NCBI GenBank assembly: GCA_016124315.1 | Contig: WGNW01000025.1 | Span: 1 to 64,000, forward strand | Source of the DNA: Alphaproteobacteria bacterium | GTDB lineage: Bacteria > Pseudomonadota > Alphaproteobacteria > SMXS01 | DNA length: 64,000 nucleotides | Direction of reading: 5' to 3' | Part shown: positions 37,454 through 48,034 of the stretch, piece by piece | Numbering within the stretch: position 1 is the stretch's first letter | Layout: each line of letters opens with the position of its first letter | Notes under the pieces: generated by a model | Told to the model about the DNA's origin: nothing | Database searches by the model: none | Seen by the model: the letters and a program-made list of their open reading frames with translations, nothing else | Made by a program: the position numbers and the translations under genes

Positions 37454-40429
37454 ATGACGTCCGAGCCCAAGCGCCATTCCCTTCCCCACTTCAGAATTAC
37501 GGCGGTCCTGTTCACGGGACTGTTGGTGGCGCTCGTCGCATTGTGGCTGGCGCGGATTCCGCTCGCGGAGTGGGCGATCGAGAACCAGATCGACAAGCTC
37601 GGTCTCGGGCCGGCGGAGGTCGAGGTCACCCACCTCGGGCTCAACGGGATCGACCTCCGGCTCGTCCGCTCGGCGGCGGGATCGATCGGGCACGTGTCGG
37701 CCCGCTACAACGTCGCCGACCTCCTGACCGGCCACATCGACTACGCGCGGATCGAGCACAGCCGGCTGGACTTCGCCTTGCGCGGCGGCAAGCTGACGCC
37801 GGCGATCCGCTCCGGCGGCGGCGCCATCGTCCTGCCGACGCGGCGGCTGGAGATCGAGGATTCCCGGCTCACCATGGACCTGGAGGGCCGCCCGGTTGTC
37901 GCCGAAGTCTCCGGCGTGCTGCTGGGCGAAGAAGGCATCACCGCGGACTTCGCCCTCACCCTGCAGGCGCCCAAGGCCCGGCTGTCCGGCCGGGTGGCGG
38001 GCGCCATGTCGCCGGACGGCTCGGTCAACGGCAGCTTCGCCGTGAGCAGTGGCGACGTCACCGTCGGCGGCGTCACCGCCAACGGCCTGTCCGGCGCCTT
38101 CAGGGTCACGCGCGACAGCAAGGGGAGCCAGTCCATCGACGGCTCCATCGGCTTCCAGCAGATCGCCAGCGGGGGGACTCCCTTGGGCTCCGGCCGGCTG
38201 ACCACCTCGCTGGTCCAGCCCGGCAACGTGCTGAATCTCACGCTGGACTCGGCGCCGCTCAACTTCTCGCTGCGCGCCGACGGCGGCAGGCCGGCCAAGG
38301 GCGTCCCCTTCGCCGTCGACGGCAAGGCCTCGGCGAGCTTCATCGGCAGCCTGTCTGGCGCCACCAAGGAAGCGGACGGCAGCCTCGCCTTCGACGCCTC
38401 CGGGACCACGCCGCCCGTCGCCTCGCTCGACGGCGTCGGAGCGCTGGGGCTGGGCGACTGGCTGCGCCAGGGGACGGCCAAGGCCACCCTCTCGGGCTCG
38501 GTGAAGGATTTCGAAGTGCCCGGCGCGTTCAGCGTCGACGAGGCGAAGGTTTCCCTGGCCCTCGGCCTGGCGTCCGGCTCGCTGCGGATCACCGCGCCTC
38601 ACGCGGTGTCGCTGGCCGGCCTGGAACTGGGTGCCGACCTCGTCGACCCGGGCAGCCTGCTGGCCGGCCGCGCCACCCTGACGGCCGAACCCGTGTCAGG
38701 CGATCGCCTCCTCGCCATCGAGCCGGCGGGACAAAGCCACCGGCTAACGACCGCGTCCCGCGTGGCGTTCGACTCCTCCTCCCTGTCGCTCAAGGGCACG
38801 TGGTCGATCGAGGCCGGGCTGCAGGCGGAGCACTGGTCCGCCTCGGCGCCGGCGACGCCCGCCACCGGCCCATTAACCGTGAAGGCCGACCTTGCCGTCG
38901 ACCAGCCGGACGGACCGAGCCTGCCCTCGGCCAAGGTTCTGTTGCGGGGCTCCTATGACACCGACGCCACCCACGTGCGCCTGACGGCGGACGAAGGCAG
39001 GCTCGCCCTCAAGGACGCCCGGCTGAGCCAGAACCTGTCGCTGCCCGAGAGCGCCCGGCTCGAGCTCCACCCGGGCGCCACCGTCTCGGAGGACCGGAAG
39101 ACCGGCGACATCGCGATCGACGGTGGACTCAGGCCGTTCAAGTGGACGCTGAAGATGGCTTCGGACACCGGCGAGCCGCGGACGATGGTCATCGGCGCGC
39201 GGTCCGTCACCTATCACGCGGACGGCACCGGCAAGCAGGTGGAATTGACCAAGGGATCGGTCTCCCTCCCGTCGGACCAGATCACCGCCGACGGGATAAG
39301 CGCCGAATACAACGCCGACGCCGCGGGCGGCGTGCTGCGGGCGAGCGTGGCGGACGTGCACAGCACCGACGAGCCGGCCCTGTTCCCGCCGCTCCATTCG
39401 CGGCTGCTCGCCCGGCTGACCGGCGACAAGGTCAAGTTCAGGGCCGGTCTCGAGGGCGGCGGCGAGACCATCCTGGTGTCGGCCGAGGGCAGGCACGACC
39501 TGGCGACCGGTAGCGGCGGCGCCACCTTCGCCCTCAAGCCCATCGACCTGGCGCGGGCCGATGCCATCAAGCAGCTCTCGCCGCTGCTGGCGTCGACCGT
39601 CACGTCGGGCAGCGGCATGGTGTCGGCGGGCGGCGCCCTGCACTGGGGCGAGGGCGCGCCGCCCGGCACCCTGTCCCTCGACCTGAAGAACGTCGGCCTG
39701 AAGGGAGACTCCTTCACGCTGTCGTCGCTCAACGGCCATGTGCGCCTCGACAGCCTGGCGCCGCCGGCGACCCTGGCCTCGCAGCACGTCACCGCCGTGG
39801 TCCAGCTGTCCGGCCTGCCGCAGATGCCCCTCGACGTCACGTTCCGCCTCGAGCCGGGCCAGCTGGTGCTGGAGCATGCCTCCGCCGAGATCTTCGGCGG
39901 CCGCTTCGAGACCACCAACGCCGTCTTCGACGCCACCAGCGGCGACGGCGCCATGAACCTTCAGATCTCCGACATGAACCTGGAGACGGCGCTCGCCGTG
40001 CTCGACCTCGCGCAACTCAAGGGGACCGGCCGGTTGGGCGGACTGCTGCCGCTGCGCATCCGCGACGGCCGGGTGGCGATCGACGCGGGCAAGCTGGAGT
40101 CGGGCACGTCGGGCGTGGTGCAGGTGGACGTGGGCGCGCTGTCGGATCAGCTGAAGTCGGCCGGCAAGAACGTGGACCTTGCGTTCCGGGCGCTGAAGGA
40201 CTTCCACTACGAGCGGATGACCATCACCGCCCAGAAGCCCTTCTCGGGCAACGGCAAGGCCTTGTTCCACCTGGAAGGGAACAACCCTGCGGTGATGGAC
40301 GCGCAGCCCTTCGTCTTCAACATCACGCTGGAGACGGACTTCGATTATCTGACGCAGCTGCTGACGCAGCTTTCCGGCGTCGCCAACAAGGCCCTGGGCT
40401 GGGGCGTCAAGGAATTGAAGGGGCCATGA
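37454..40429 (+). CDS. ydbH: YdbH-like intermembrane phospholipid transport protein
   Basis: AsmA-like bridge protein of 991 residues. One N-terminal membrane helix (ITAVLFTGLLVALVALWLARI) anchors it in the inner membrane; the rest is a long beta-taco of repeated hydrophobic strands ending EVFGGRF-type SAEIFGGRFETTNA and a C-terminal part with FVFNITLETDFDYLTQLLTQL. In E. coli YdbH works with YnbE as a lipid bridge alongside TamB and YhdP. The same order ydbH-ynbE-ydbL is seen here, which supports the assignment more than sequence alone. Confidence 0.88.
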   Translation: MTSEPKRHSLPHFRITAVLFTGLLVALVALWLARIPLAEWAIENQIDKLGLGPAEVEVTHLGLNGIDLRLVRSAAGSIGHVSARYNVADLLTGHIDYARIEHSRLDFALRGGKLTPAIRSGGGAIVLPTRRLEIEDSRLTMDLEGRPVVAEVSGVLLGEEGITADFALTLQAPKARLSGRVAGAMSPDGSVNGSFAVSSGDVTVGGVTANGLSGAFRVTRDSKGSQSIDGSIGFQQIASGGTPLGSGRLTTSLVQPGNVLNLTLDSAPLNFSLRADGGRPAKGVPFAVDGKASASFIGSLSGATKEADGSLAFDASGTTPPVASLDGVGALGLGDWLRQGTAKATLSGSVKDFEVPGAFSVDEAKVSLALGLASGSLRITAPHAVSLAGLELGADLVDPGSLLAGRATLTAEPVSGDRLLAIEPAGQSHRLTTASRVAFDSSSLSLKGTWSIEAGLQAEHWSASAPATPATGPLTVKADLAVDQPDGPSLPSAKVLLRGSYDTDATHVRLTADEGRLALKDARLSQNLSLPESARLELHPGATVSEDRKTGDIAIDGGLRPFKWTLKMASDTGEPRTMVIGARSVTYHADGTGKQVELTKGSVSLPSDQITADGISAEYNADAAGGVLRASVADVHSTDEPALFPPLHSRLLARLTGDKVKFRAGLEGGGETILVSAEGRHDLATGSGGATFALKPIDLARADAIKQLSPLLASTVTSGSGMVSAGGALHWGEGAPPGTLSLDLKNVGLKGDSFTLSSLNGHVRLDSLAPPATLASQHVTAVVQLSGLPQMPLDVTFRLEPGQLVLEHASAEIFGGRFETTNAVFDATSGDGAMNLQISDMNLETALAVLDLAQLKGTGRLGGLLPLRIRDGRVAIDAGKLESGTSGVVQVDVGALSDQLKSAGKNVDLAFRALKDFHYERMTITAQKPFSGNGKALFHLEGNNPAVMDAQPFVFNITLETDFDYLTQLLTQLSGVANKALGWGVKELKGP

Positions 40430-40516
40430 TGCCGGGCTTGGCGAACAGCGGAGATACGGCCTATGTTTCTGGATCATGACCGGGAGGTGAGAAAGGGCGT
40501 GAAGGATCGAAAGACA

Positions 40517-40705
40517 ATGCGCGGCACCGCCGCGATGGCCCTGCTGGTGCTGGGCGGACCGCTGGCGGCCTGCTCGCCCACGGTGAAGGTGCAGGCCCCG
40601 AAGGAGCCGATCACCATCAACCTCAACATTAAGCTGGACGCGGATGTCCGCGTGAAGCTGGAAGAGAAGGCGAAGGAAGATGTCGCCAGCAAGCCGATCT
40701 TTTAG
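40517..40705 (+). CDS. ynbE: YnbE-like outer-membrane lipoprotein
   Basis: A 62-residue lipoprotein with signal peptide (AAMALLVLGGPLAAC) and lipobox Cys, then SPTVKVQAPKEPITINLNIKLD and a short helix (VRVKLEEKAKEDV). The segment APKEPITIN-LNIKL is the family signature, and the size equals E. coli YnbE (61 residues). YnbE caps YdbH by strand addition at the outer membrane. The ATG at 40517 has AAGGA 10 bases upstream; an upstream ATG at 40463 would precede the signal peptide with 18 charged residues. Confidence 0.85.
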   Translation: MRGTAAMALLVLGGPLAACSPTVKVQAPKEPITINLNIKLDADVRVKLEEKAKEDVASKPIF

Positions 40706-40723
40706 GGCAGCCCGGAGGACAGG

Positions 40724-41089
40724 ATGAAGGGATTTTCCATGCTCAAGGTGCTGGCGCTGTGCCTCGCCACCGTCACCGCCGCCGCCGCGCTGGAGGCAAC
40801 CCCCGCGGCCGCCCAGGACCGGCCGCTCGACGCGCCGCGGGCGGCAGGCGTGATCGGCGAGCGCTACGACGGCTACGTCGTGCTGCGCGACAAGAACGCG
40901 CCCGCCGGCATCCACGAGCTCGTCGAGCAGACCAACGCCCAGCGGCACAAGCTCTACGAGGAACGGGCCAAGGCCACCGACGCGCCGGTCGAAGAGGTCG
41001 GCAAGGTCTATGCCGAACAGATCATGGAACAGGCGCCCGAGAACACCTGGTTCCAGGGGCCGGACGGCACCTGGAAGCAAAAGCAGTAG
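40724..41089 (+). CDS. ydbL: YdbL-like periplasmic protein (DUF1318)
   Basis: Periplasmic protein of 121 residues thought to act as a chaperone for YdbH/YnbE. It has a signal peptide (KVLALCLATVTAAAALEATPAAAQ), then GVIGERYDGYVVLRDKNAPAGIHELVEQTNAQRHKLYEERAKA, the conserved DUF1318 block, ending with ENTWFQGPDGTWKQKQ. GGAGGACAGG directly precedes the ATG. It follows ynbE by 18 bases, completing the ydbH-ynbE-ydbL operon. Confidence 0.87.
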   Translation: MKGFSMLKVLALCLATVTAAAALEATPAAAQDRPLDAPRAAGVIGERYDGYVVLRDKNAPAGIHELVEQTNAQRHKLYEERAKATDAPVEEVGKVYAEQIMEQAPENTWFQGPDGTWKQKQ

Positions 41090-41226
41090 CGCCCCGGCCC
41101 GGCGGCGGGCCGATTTCGCTCATGCACAACAAAATAGCCAGGCCTGCCGAGATTTCCGTTCCAGCCGGGCGGGGTCGGTCATTACTATTGACGTAAATTC
41201 CCCGTAGTCCGGAGCGGCCAAATCCG

Positions 41227-44200
41227 ATGGGCATCAAGGCAGCGATCCACCATCTCACCAGCTACCGCTACGACCGCCCCGTCTCCATGGGGCCGCAGAT
41301 CGTCCGGCTGCGGCCCGCGCCCCACTCGCGCACCCCGGTGCTGAGCTATTCGCTGCGGGTGCGGCCCGAGAACCACTTCATCAACTGGCAGCAGGACGCC
41401 CACGGCAACTGGCTGGCGCGCTACGTGTTTCCCGAGAAGGTCACCGAATTCTCCGTCGAGGTCGACCTGCTGGCCGACGTCTCGGTGATCAACCCGTTCG
41501 ACTTCTTCGTCGAGGAGTACGCCGAGGAACTGCCCTTCGAGCTGCCCGACGACCTGAAGGCGGACCTGGTGGCCTTCCTCGAGCCGGAACCCGCGGGCCC
41601 GGAACTGACCCGGCTGCTGAAGTCGCTGCCGCGGCACAAGGGACGCACGGTCGAATTCCTGGTGGAACTGAACCAGCGGCTGCAGCGGGAGATCCGCTAC
41701 CTGATCCGCCTGGAGCCGGGCGTGCAGACCCCCGAGGAGACGCTGACCCTCAAATCCGGCTCGTGCCGCGACACCAGCTGGCTGCTGGTGCAGATCCTGC
41801 GGCACCTGGGACTGGCGGCGCGCTTCGTCTCGGGCTACCTGATCCAGCTGAGGCCGGACCTGAAGGCGCTGGACGGCCCGGCCGGCACCGAGGTGGACTT
41901 CACCGACCTGCATGCCTGGGCCGAGGTCTATATCCCCGGCGCCGGATGGATCGGCTTCGACCCCACCTCCGGCCTGCTCGCCGGCGAAGGCCACATCCCG
42001 CTCGCGGCCACGCCCCATTACCGCTCCGCCGCGCCGATCGCGGGCGGCGTCGAGGCGGCCGAAGTAACGTTCGACTTCGACATGAGCGTGCGCCGCGTCG
42101 ACGAGCGGCCGCGGATCACCGCGCCGTTCTCCGACGAGGCGTGGGAGCGCCTCGACGAGCTGGGCGAGCTGGTCGACCGGGACCTGGAGGCGCAGGACGT
42201 CCGCCTCACCATGGGCGGCGAACCCACCTTCGTCTCGATCGACGACTACCAGTCCGCCGAGTGGAACACCGCCGCCGTCGGCCCCACCAAGCGGGACCGG
42301 GCCGACGTGCTGGTCCGCCGACTGCGCGAGAGGTTCGCCCCCGGCGGCGTGCTGCATTACGGCCAGGGCAAGTGGTATCCGGGCGAGTCCCTGCCGCGCT
42401 GGACGTTCTCGCTGTTCTGGCGCCGCGACGGCCGGCCGATCTGGCGCAACCCGGACCTGATCGCCCGCGAGAGCCGCCGCGGCCACATCGAGGTCGACGA
42501 TGCTCGCCGCCTGGGCGAGGATTTCGCCGCCCGGCTCGGCCTCTCGCCGAGCTACCTCCAGCCCGCCTACGAGGATCCGGCGCACTGGGTCCTCAAGGAA
42601 GCCGACCTGCCCGAGAACGTGGACCCGTCCAACTCCAGGCTGGAGAACGCCGAGGAGCGGGCGCGCATCGCCCGGGTGTTCGAGCGCGGCCTCACCAAGC
42701 CGGTGGGTTTCGTGCTGCCCGTCCAGCGCTGGAACGCGCGCGCCGGCGAGGGCTGGATGAGCGAGCGCTGGCGGTTCCGCCGCGGCAAGCTGTTCCTGGT
42801 GCCCGGCGACTCGCCCGTGGGCTTCCGGCTGCCGCTGGCGGCGCTGCCCTATATCAGCGCCGGCGCCTACCCCTACATCTACCCGGCCGATCCCTCGGAG
42901 GAGCGGCCGGCGCTGCCCGATCCGGACGAAATGATGCAGGCCTACCAGCGCAGCGAGGTGATCGAGATGGCCCGAACGCGCGACCGGGTGGTGGAGCAGC
43001 AGATGAGCGGCAGCGCGGTGCGCACCGCGCTGTCCATCGAGGTGCGCGACGGCGTGCTGTGCGTGTTCATGCCGCCGGTGGAGCGGCTGGAGGACTACCT
43101 GGAGCTGCTGACCGCCGTGGAGGCGGCCGCCGAGGCCCAGTCGCTGACCGTGCACATCGAGGGCTACCTGCCGCCGTCCGACCCGCGCCTCAACGTCATC
43201 AAGGTGGCGCCCGATCCCGGCGTCATCGAGGTCAACATCCATCCCGCGGCATCGTGGCGGGACTGCGTGGAGACCACCACGGTCATCTACGAGGAGGCGC
43301 GCCAGAGCCGGCTGGGCACCGACAAGTTCATGATCGACGGCCGCCATACCGGCACGGGCGGCGGCAACCACGTGGTGATCGGCGGCGCGACGCCGGGCGA
43401 CAGCCCGTTCCTGCGCCGCCCGGACCTGCTGAAGAGCCTGATCCTCTACTGGCAGCGCCACCCGTGCCTCTCCTACCTGTTCTCCGGCCTGTTCATCGGC
43501 CCGACCAGCCAGGCGCCGCGCCTCGACGAGGCGCGCCACGACAGCCTCTACGAGATGGAGATCGCCCTGGCGATGACGCCCGGCCCCGGCGACAACCAGT
43601 CCATCCCGCCCTGGCTGGTGGACCGGCTCTACCGCAACCTGCTGATCGACGTGACCGGCAATACCCACCGCTCGGAGATCTGCATCGACAAGCTGTTCTC
43701 GCCGGATTCCAGCACCGGCCGGCTCGGGCTGATCGAGTTCCGCTCGTTCGAGATGCCGCCCGACGCGCGCATGAGCCTGGCCCAGCAGTTGCTGCTGCGC
43801 GCCCTCGTCTCGTGGTTCTGGCATCAGCCGCAGACCGGCGGACTGGTCCGCTGGGGCACCCAGCTGCACGACAAGTTCATGCTGCCCCACTATCTGTGGC
43901 GCGACTTCCTCGACGTGCTCGACGACCTCAGCCAGGCCGGCTATCCCATGGACCCCGCCTGGTACGAGGCCCAGTTCGAGTTCCGCTTCCCCTATTTCGG
44001 CGCGGTGGACTACGGCGGCGTGCACCTGGAACTGCGCCAGGCGCTGGAGCCGTGGCACGTGATGGGCGAGGAAGGCGCCGTCGGCGGCACCGTGCGCTAC
44101 GTGGACTCCTCGGTGGAGCGCCTGCAGATGCGCGCCGACGACTTCAACCCCAAGCGCCACGTGCTGGCCTGCAACGGACGGCGCATGCCGATGACGCCGA

Positions 44201-44532
44201 CGGGACGCCACGGCGAATACGTCGCCAGCGTCCGCTTCAAGGCATGGCAGCCGGCCTCGGGCCTGCAGCCGACCATCCCGGTCCACGTGCCGCTGACCTT
44301 CGACCTCTACGACCTGTGGAACGGGCGATCGCTGGGCGGCTGCGTCTACCACGCCGCGCACCCTGCGGGACGCAACTACGAGACCTTCCCGGTGAACGCC
44401 TACGAGGCCGAGGCGCGGCGCCTGGCCCGGTTCCAGCCGCACGGCCACACGCCGGGCTGGTTCTTCCCGGCGCCCGAAAATCGCTCGGAGGAGTTCCCCA
44501 TGACGCTGGACCTGCGCCGTCCACGGGAATAG
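41227..44532 (+). CDS. Transglutaminase-like protein with DUF2126 domain
   Basis: A 1101-residue two-part protein. The N-terminal 290 residues are a transglutaminase-like domain with Cys180 ([13 protein letters not shown]), His229 (DLHAWAEVY) and Asp245 ([10 protein letters not shown]), a complete triad. The long C-terminal part is DUF2126, predicted to be a circularly permuted ATP-grasp/GS-like amidoligase, with [26 protein letters not shown] and [15 protein letters not shown]. Iyer and co-workers described this family with alpha-E and ATP-grasp proteins as a predicted peptide ligation or modification system. It begins the three-gene operon; the next gene starts 10 bases later. Confidence 0.9.
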   Translation: MGIKAAIHHLTSYRYDRPVSMGPQIVRLRPAPHSRTPVLSYSLRVRPENHFINWQQDAHGNWLARYVFPEKVTEFSVEVDLLADVSVINPFDFFVEEYAEELPFELPDDLKADLVAFLEPEPAGPELTRLLKSLPRHKGRTVEFLVELNQRLQREIRYLIRLEPGVQTPEETLTLKSGSCRDTSWLLVQILRHLGLAARFVSGYLIQLRPDLKALDGPAGTEVDFTDLHAWAEVYIPGAGWIGFDPTSGLLAGEGHIPLAATPHYRSAAPIAGGVEAAEVTFDFDMSVRRVDERPRITAPFSDEAWERLDELGELVDRDLEAQDVRLTMGGEPTFVSIDDYQSAEWNTAAVGPTKRDRADVLVRRLRERFAPGGVLHYGQGKWYPGESLPRWTFSLFWRRDGRPIWRNPDLIARESRRGHIEVDDARRLGEDFAARLGLSPSYLQPAYEDPAHWVLKEADLPENVDPSNSRLENAEERARIARVFERGLTKPVGFVLPVQRWNARAGEGWMSERWRFRRGKLFLVPGDSPVGFRLPLAALPYISAGAYPYIYPADPSEERPALPDPDEMMQAYQRSEVIEMARTRDRVVEQQMSGSAVRTALSIEVRDGVLCVFMPPVERLEDYLELLTAVEAAAEAQSLTVHIEGYLPPSDPRLNVIKVAPDPGVIEVNIHPAASWRDCVETTTVIYEEARQSRLGTDKFMIDGRHTGTGGGNHVVIGGATPGDSPFLRRPDLLKSLILYWQRHPCLSYLFSGLFIGPTSQAPRLDEARHDSLYEMEIALAMTPGPGDNQSIPPWLVDRLYRNLLIDVTGNTHRSEICIDKLFSPDSSTGRLGLIEFRSFEMPPDARMSLAQQLLLRALVSWFWHQPQTGGLVRWGTQLHDKFMLPHYLWRDFLDVLDDLSQAGYPMDPAWYEAQFEFRFPYFGAVDYGGVHLELRQALEPWHVMGEEGAVGGTVRYVDSSVERLQMRADDFNPKRHVLACNGRRMPMTPTGRHGEYVASVRFKAWQPASGLQPTIPVHVPLTFDLYDLWNGRSLGGCVYHAAHPAGRNYETFPVNAYEAEARRLARFQPHGHTPGWFFPAPENRSEEFPMTLDLRRPRE

Positions 44533-44542
44533 TGAAGGACGC

Positions 44543-47029
44543 ATGAGCGTCACCGAACCATCTCTGGCGGAGAATTCGCGCCGCGGCCGACCCGCCCTGC
44601 TCGACGGCTACGTGCCGCTGGCCGACGCCTATGACGAGCTGATGCGGCCTGACGGCTCCATCCGCCCCCATTGGCGTTTCCTGGTCGACGCGTTCGCCGC
44701 CCTCGCCCCCGCCGAGCTGGAGCGGCGCTTCGCCACCGCCGACCGCCACCTGCGCGACGCCGGGGTGTTCCACCGCGTCTACGGCTCCGACGAGAGCGAG
44801 CGCATCTGGCCGCTGAGCCACGTGCCGCTGGTGATCGACCCGGCGGAATGGAAGGCGCTGGAGGCCGGCATCACCCAGCGCGCCGAGCTGCTGGAGGCGC
44901 TGGTCGCCGACTTCTACGGCCCCGCAGACCTGGTACGCGGCGGCCACGTGCCGGCCGCCGTGGTCGCCGGCTCGGAGGACTTCCTCCGGCCGATGGTGGG
45001 CGTGGAGCCCAAGGACGGCTTCCACCTGCGGGTCTACGCCGTCGACCTGGGCCGCGGGCCGGACGGCAACTGGTGGGTGCTCTCCGACCGCGCCCAGGCG
45101 CCCTCGGGCATGGGCTACGTGCTGGAGAACCGCATCGCGCTGTCCCGCTCGCTGCCCGACATCTACCGGCAGATGAAGATCCGCCGCGTCGCCTCGTTCT
45201 TCCAGACCCTGCGCGACACGCTGGCCGCCATGCACGAGCGCGAGCGGGCGCGGGTGTGCCTGCTGACGCCCGGCCCGATGAACGAGACCTATTTCGAGCA
45301 CGCCTACCTGGCGCGCTACCTGGGCTTCCTGCTGGTGGAGGGCGCCGACCTGGTGGTGCGCGACAGCAAGCTGACGGTGCGCACCGTGGAAGGCTCCCAG
45401 CCGGCCGACGTGATCTGGCGCCGGGTGGATTCCGACTTCATCGACCCGCTGGAACTCAACCCCGGCTCGCGCCTCGGCGTGCCCGGCCTGGTGGAGGCGG
45501 TGCGCGAGGGCAACGTCTCCGTGGTCAACGGCATCGGCTCCGGCGTGCTCGAATCGCGGGCGCTGATGAGCTTCCTGCCGGCGCTGTGCCGGCACGTGCT
45601 GGGCGAGAACCTGCTGCTGCCCAACGTCGCCACCTGGTGGTGCGGCCAGGAGCGCGAGCGCGCCCACGTGCTCGACGCCTTCAACGACCTGGCCATCGCG
45701 CCCGCCTTCGGCACCACCGGCACCGGCCTGTTCCGCAGCGGCCCGCTGGTCGGCGGCGAGCTGGGGCGCAGCGCGCGCAAGACCGTGCTCGACGCCCTGA
45801 AGCGCCGGGCCGTGGATTTCGTCGGCCAGGAGGTGGTGCGGCTGTCCACCACGCCGGCGTGGACCAGCAAGGGCATGGAGCCGCGGCCCTGCGTGGTGCG
45901 CGCCTACGCGGTGCGCACGCCCGACGGCTGGACGGTGATGCCGGGCGCCTTCTCCCGCGTCTCCGACCGGCTCGATGCGCGGGCGATCACCATGCAGCAG
46001 GGCGGCAGCGCCGTGGACGTGTGGATCCCCGCCGAGGGCGACCTGCCCCAGACCACCCTGCTCACCGAGCCCGACGAGGTGCGCATCACGAGGCGCACCG
46101 GCGCCCTGCCCAGCCGCGCCGCCGACAATCTGTTCTGGCTCGGCCGCTACATGGAGCGGGCCGAGGCGAGCCTGCGGCTGATCCGCGCCTCGGCGCAGCG
46201 CCTGTCGGACCGGGAGGACCTGGACGACCGGCTGGTCGGCCGGCTGCGCGCGGCGCTGGCCGGCCTGGGCGCGGCGGAAGCGGCCGACGGCCAGGGCCTG
46301 GGCAGCGACGAGCTGGTGGACGCGCTCTACGACCTGCGGCTGAGCGGCAGCGCCGCCTCGCTGGTCCGCGGCGCCCGCACCGCCGCCTCGAGCATCCGCG
46401 AGCGGCTTTCGCCCCAGGCGTGGCGCGAGCTCACCAAGCTGGTCGGCCATTTCGACCGTCCGCTGCCCGCCGGCGCCACCGAGGGCGACATCATCGACGC
46501 CTGCGACGAGAGCCTCGACCTGCTGGCCGGCTTCGCTGGCCTGAGCCAGGAGAACATGAACCGGCTGCTGGGCTGGCGCTTCCTCGAGCTGGGCCGGCGC
46601 ATCGAGCGCACCTCGGCCACCTGCAGCCTGATCGAGCGCTTCATCCGCGGCGAGATCGTGCGCGGCGCCCTCGACGTGCTGCTGGAACTCGCCGACAGCC
46701 AGATCTCCTACGGCGTGCGTTACGCCACCCTGGCCGGCCGGCCGGCCGTGCTCGACATGGTGGTGCTGGACGACGCCAATCCCCGCTCCGTCGCCTTCCA
46801 GATCGGCGTGATCTCGCGCATGCTCGCGGCGCTGCCGATCCAGACCGCCGACGGCCTGCCGACGGCGGAGGAGAAGATCGCCTCGCTGCTGGTCGCCGAG
46901 CTGGCGACCACGGCGGCGGGCGACGTGGACACCTCCACCATCGGCTGGGTGCGCATGCAGGTGATGCGGCTCTCCGACCTGATCACGGCGCGGTTCTTCG
47001 TCCACGGCAACGTCGCCGTGCAGGGATAG
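44543..47029 (+). CDS. Circularly permuted ATP-grasp type 2 protein fused to alpha-E domain
   Basis: An 828-residue fusion. The N-terminal half is the ATP-grasp type 2 domain (DUF404/DUF407), with LLTPGPMNETYFEHAYLAR, VNGIGSGVLESRALMSFLPAL and MEPRPCVVRAYAV. The C-terminal 320 residues are the helical alpha-E domain (DUF403), beginning ADNLFWLGRYMERAEASLRLI. In many genomes the two domains are separate genes; here they are one. ATP-grasp enzymes join acids to amines with ATP. It sits between two transglutaminase-fold genes in one operon. Confidence 0.9.
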   Translation: MSVTEPSLAENSRRGRPALLDGYVPLADAYDELMRPDGSIRPHWRFLVDAFAALAPAELERRFATADRHLRDAGVFHRVYGSDESERIWPLSHVPLVIDPAEWKALEAGITQRAELLEALVADFYGPADLVRGGHVPAAVVAGSEDFLRPMVGVEPKDGFHLRVYAVDLGRGPDGNWWVLSDRAQAPSGMGYVLENRIALSRSLPDIYRQMKIRRVASFFQTLRDTLAAMHERERARVCLLTPGPMNETYFEHAYLARYLGFLLVEGADLVVRDSKLTVRTVEGSQPADVIWRRVDSDFIDPLELNPGSRLGVPGLVEAVREGNVSVVNGIGSGVLESRALMSFLPALCRHVLGENLLLPNVATWWCGQERERAHVLDAFNDLAIAPAFGTTGTGLFRSGPLVGGELGRSARKTVLDALKRRAVDFVGQEVVRLSTTPAWTSKGMEPRPCVVRAYAVRTPDGWTVMPGAFSRVSDRLDARAITMQQGGSAVDVWIPAEGDLPQTTLLTEPDEVRITRRTGALPSRAADNLFWLGRYMERAEASLRLIRASAQRLSDREDLDDRLVGRLRAALAGLGAAEAADGQGLGSDELVDALYDLRLSGSAASLVRGARTAASSIRERLSPQAWRELTKLVGHFDRPLPAGATEGDIIDACDESLDLLAGFAGLSQENMNRLLGWRFLELGRRIERTSATCSLIERFIRGEIVRGALDVLLELADSQISYGVRYATLAGRPAVLDMVVLDDANPRSVAFQIGVISRMLAALPIQTADGLPTAEEKIASLLVAELATTAAGDVDTSTIGWVRMQVMRLSDLITARFFVHGNVAVQG

Positions 47030-47033
47030 GACC

Positions 47034-47948
47034 ATGGCCGCGGTGCGCTACCAGATCAACCAGACCACCCGCTACGAATACGTCAACGACGTGGCGCTCT
47101 CCTCCCAGCTGGTGCGGCTGTCGCTGGTCGACCGCCCGGGTCTCAGCGTGCTCAGCCAGGAGGTCGACATCCATCCGCGGCCGACGGCGCAGCGGGCGTT
47201 CCACGACTTCTTCGGCAACGAGAACCTGTGGCTCTCCTTCATCGAGCCCCACGCCGTGCTGGTGATCGACACCCACGCCATCGTCGAGCGCGATGCGCCG
47301 GTGCCGCCAGCCGCCGCGCAGACGCCGCCCTGGGAGGCGGTGCGCGAGGCCTGCGCCACCCATTTCGACCCGGGCCCGGACTCGCCCGCCCAGTTCCTGT
47401 TCCCCAGCCGGCGCGTCTCCCTCGACGCACAGATCACCGCCTACGCGGCGCGCAGCTTCAAGCCGGGACGGCCGATCCTGGAGGCGGTGACCGAGCTGTC
47501 GAACCGCATCTATACCGGCTTCGAGTACGCGCCGGGCGTGACCGACGTGGCCTCGGACCCGCGCGAGGCGTTCGACCTGCGCAAGGGCGTGTGCCAGGAC
47601 TTCGCCCATGTGATGATCGCCGGCCTGCGCGGCATCGGGCTGGCCGCCGGCTATGTCAGCGGCTACCTGCGCACCATCCCGCCGCCCGGCAAGAAGCGGC
47701 TGCAGGGCGCCGATGCCATGCACGCCTGGGTGGGCGTGTGGTGCGGCGAGGAGCATGGCTGGGTCGAGATCGACCCCACCAACGCCAAGCTGGCCGGCAA
47801 CGACCACATCCCGCTCGCCTGGGGCCGCGACTATGTCGACGTGGCGCCGGTCAAGGGCGTCATCCGCGTCTCCGGCGCCCACACCCTGAAGGCGACCGTC
47901 GACGTCGAGGAGCTGGAGCCGGAAAAGCCGCTGGTGGTGCCGGCTTAG
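47034..47948 (+). CDS. Transglutaminase-like cysteine protease family protein
   Basis: A 304-residue cytosolic protein with an N-terminal bacterial transglutaminase-like domain and the catalytic triad Cys187 ([11 protein letters not shown]), His230 (AMHAWVGVW) and Asp247 (GWVEIDPTN). It starts 4 bases after the ATP-grasp/alpha-E gene. In the predicted system such proteins would cleave or transfer the amide links made by the ATP-grasp partner. The true substrate is unknown. Confidence 0.9.
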   Translation: MAAVRYQINQTTRYEYVNDVALSSQLVRLSLVDRPGLSVLSQEVDIHPRPTAQRAFHDFFGNENLWLSFIEPHAVLVIDTHAIVERDAPVPPAAAQTPPWEAVREACATHFDPGPDSPAQFLFPSRRVSLDAQITAYAARSFKPGRPILEAVTELSNRIYTGFEYAPGVTDVASDPREAFDLRKGVCQDFAHVMIAGLRGIGLAAGYVSGYLRTIPPPGKKRLQGADAMHAWVGVWCGEEHGWVEIDPTNAKLAGNDHIPLAWGRDYVDVAPVKGVIRVSGAHTLKATVDVEELEPEKPLVVPA

Positions 47949-47960
47949 CCCCGCCCCACC

Positions 47961-47995
47961 GCCGCGCTTCGCGACGACGCTTCGCGTCTCCTCAG
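47961..47995 (-). repeat. Interspersed palindromic repeat, first copy
   Basis: On the minus strand CTGAGGAG, ACGCGAAGCGTC, GTCGCGAAG and a GC stretch follow each other. The same layout (CTGAGGAG, stem, GTCGCGAAG) is seen on the plus strand at 48035-48071. It lies 13 bases past the transglutaminase stop. Confidence 0.5.
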
Positions 47996-48034
47996 CACGA
48001 ACGGATTTTTCCGATACATTACAATCTGTTAGCC

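Noticed and set aside
41185..44553. Open frame of 1122 codons on the minus strand opposite the DUF2126 gene
   Set aside because: High GC makes long antisense frames common. The translation is His/Gly/Arg-rich without motifs, while the plus-strand protein has full catalytic motifs.
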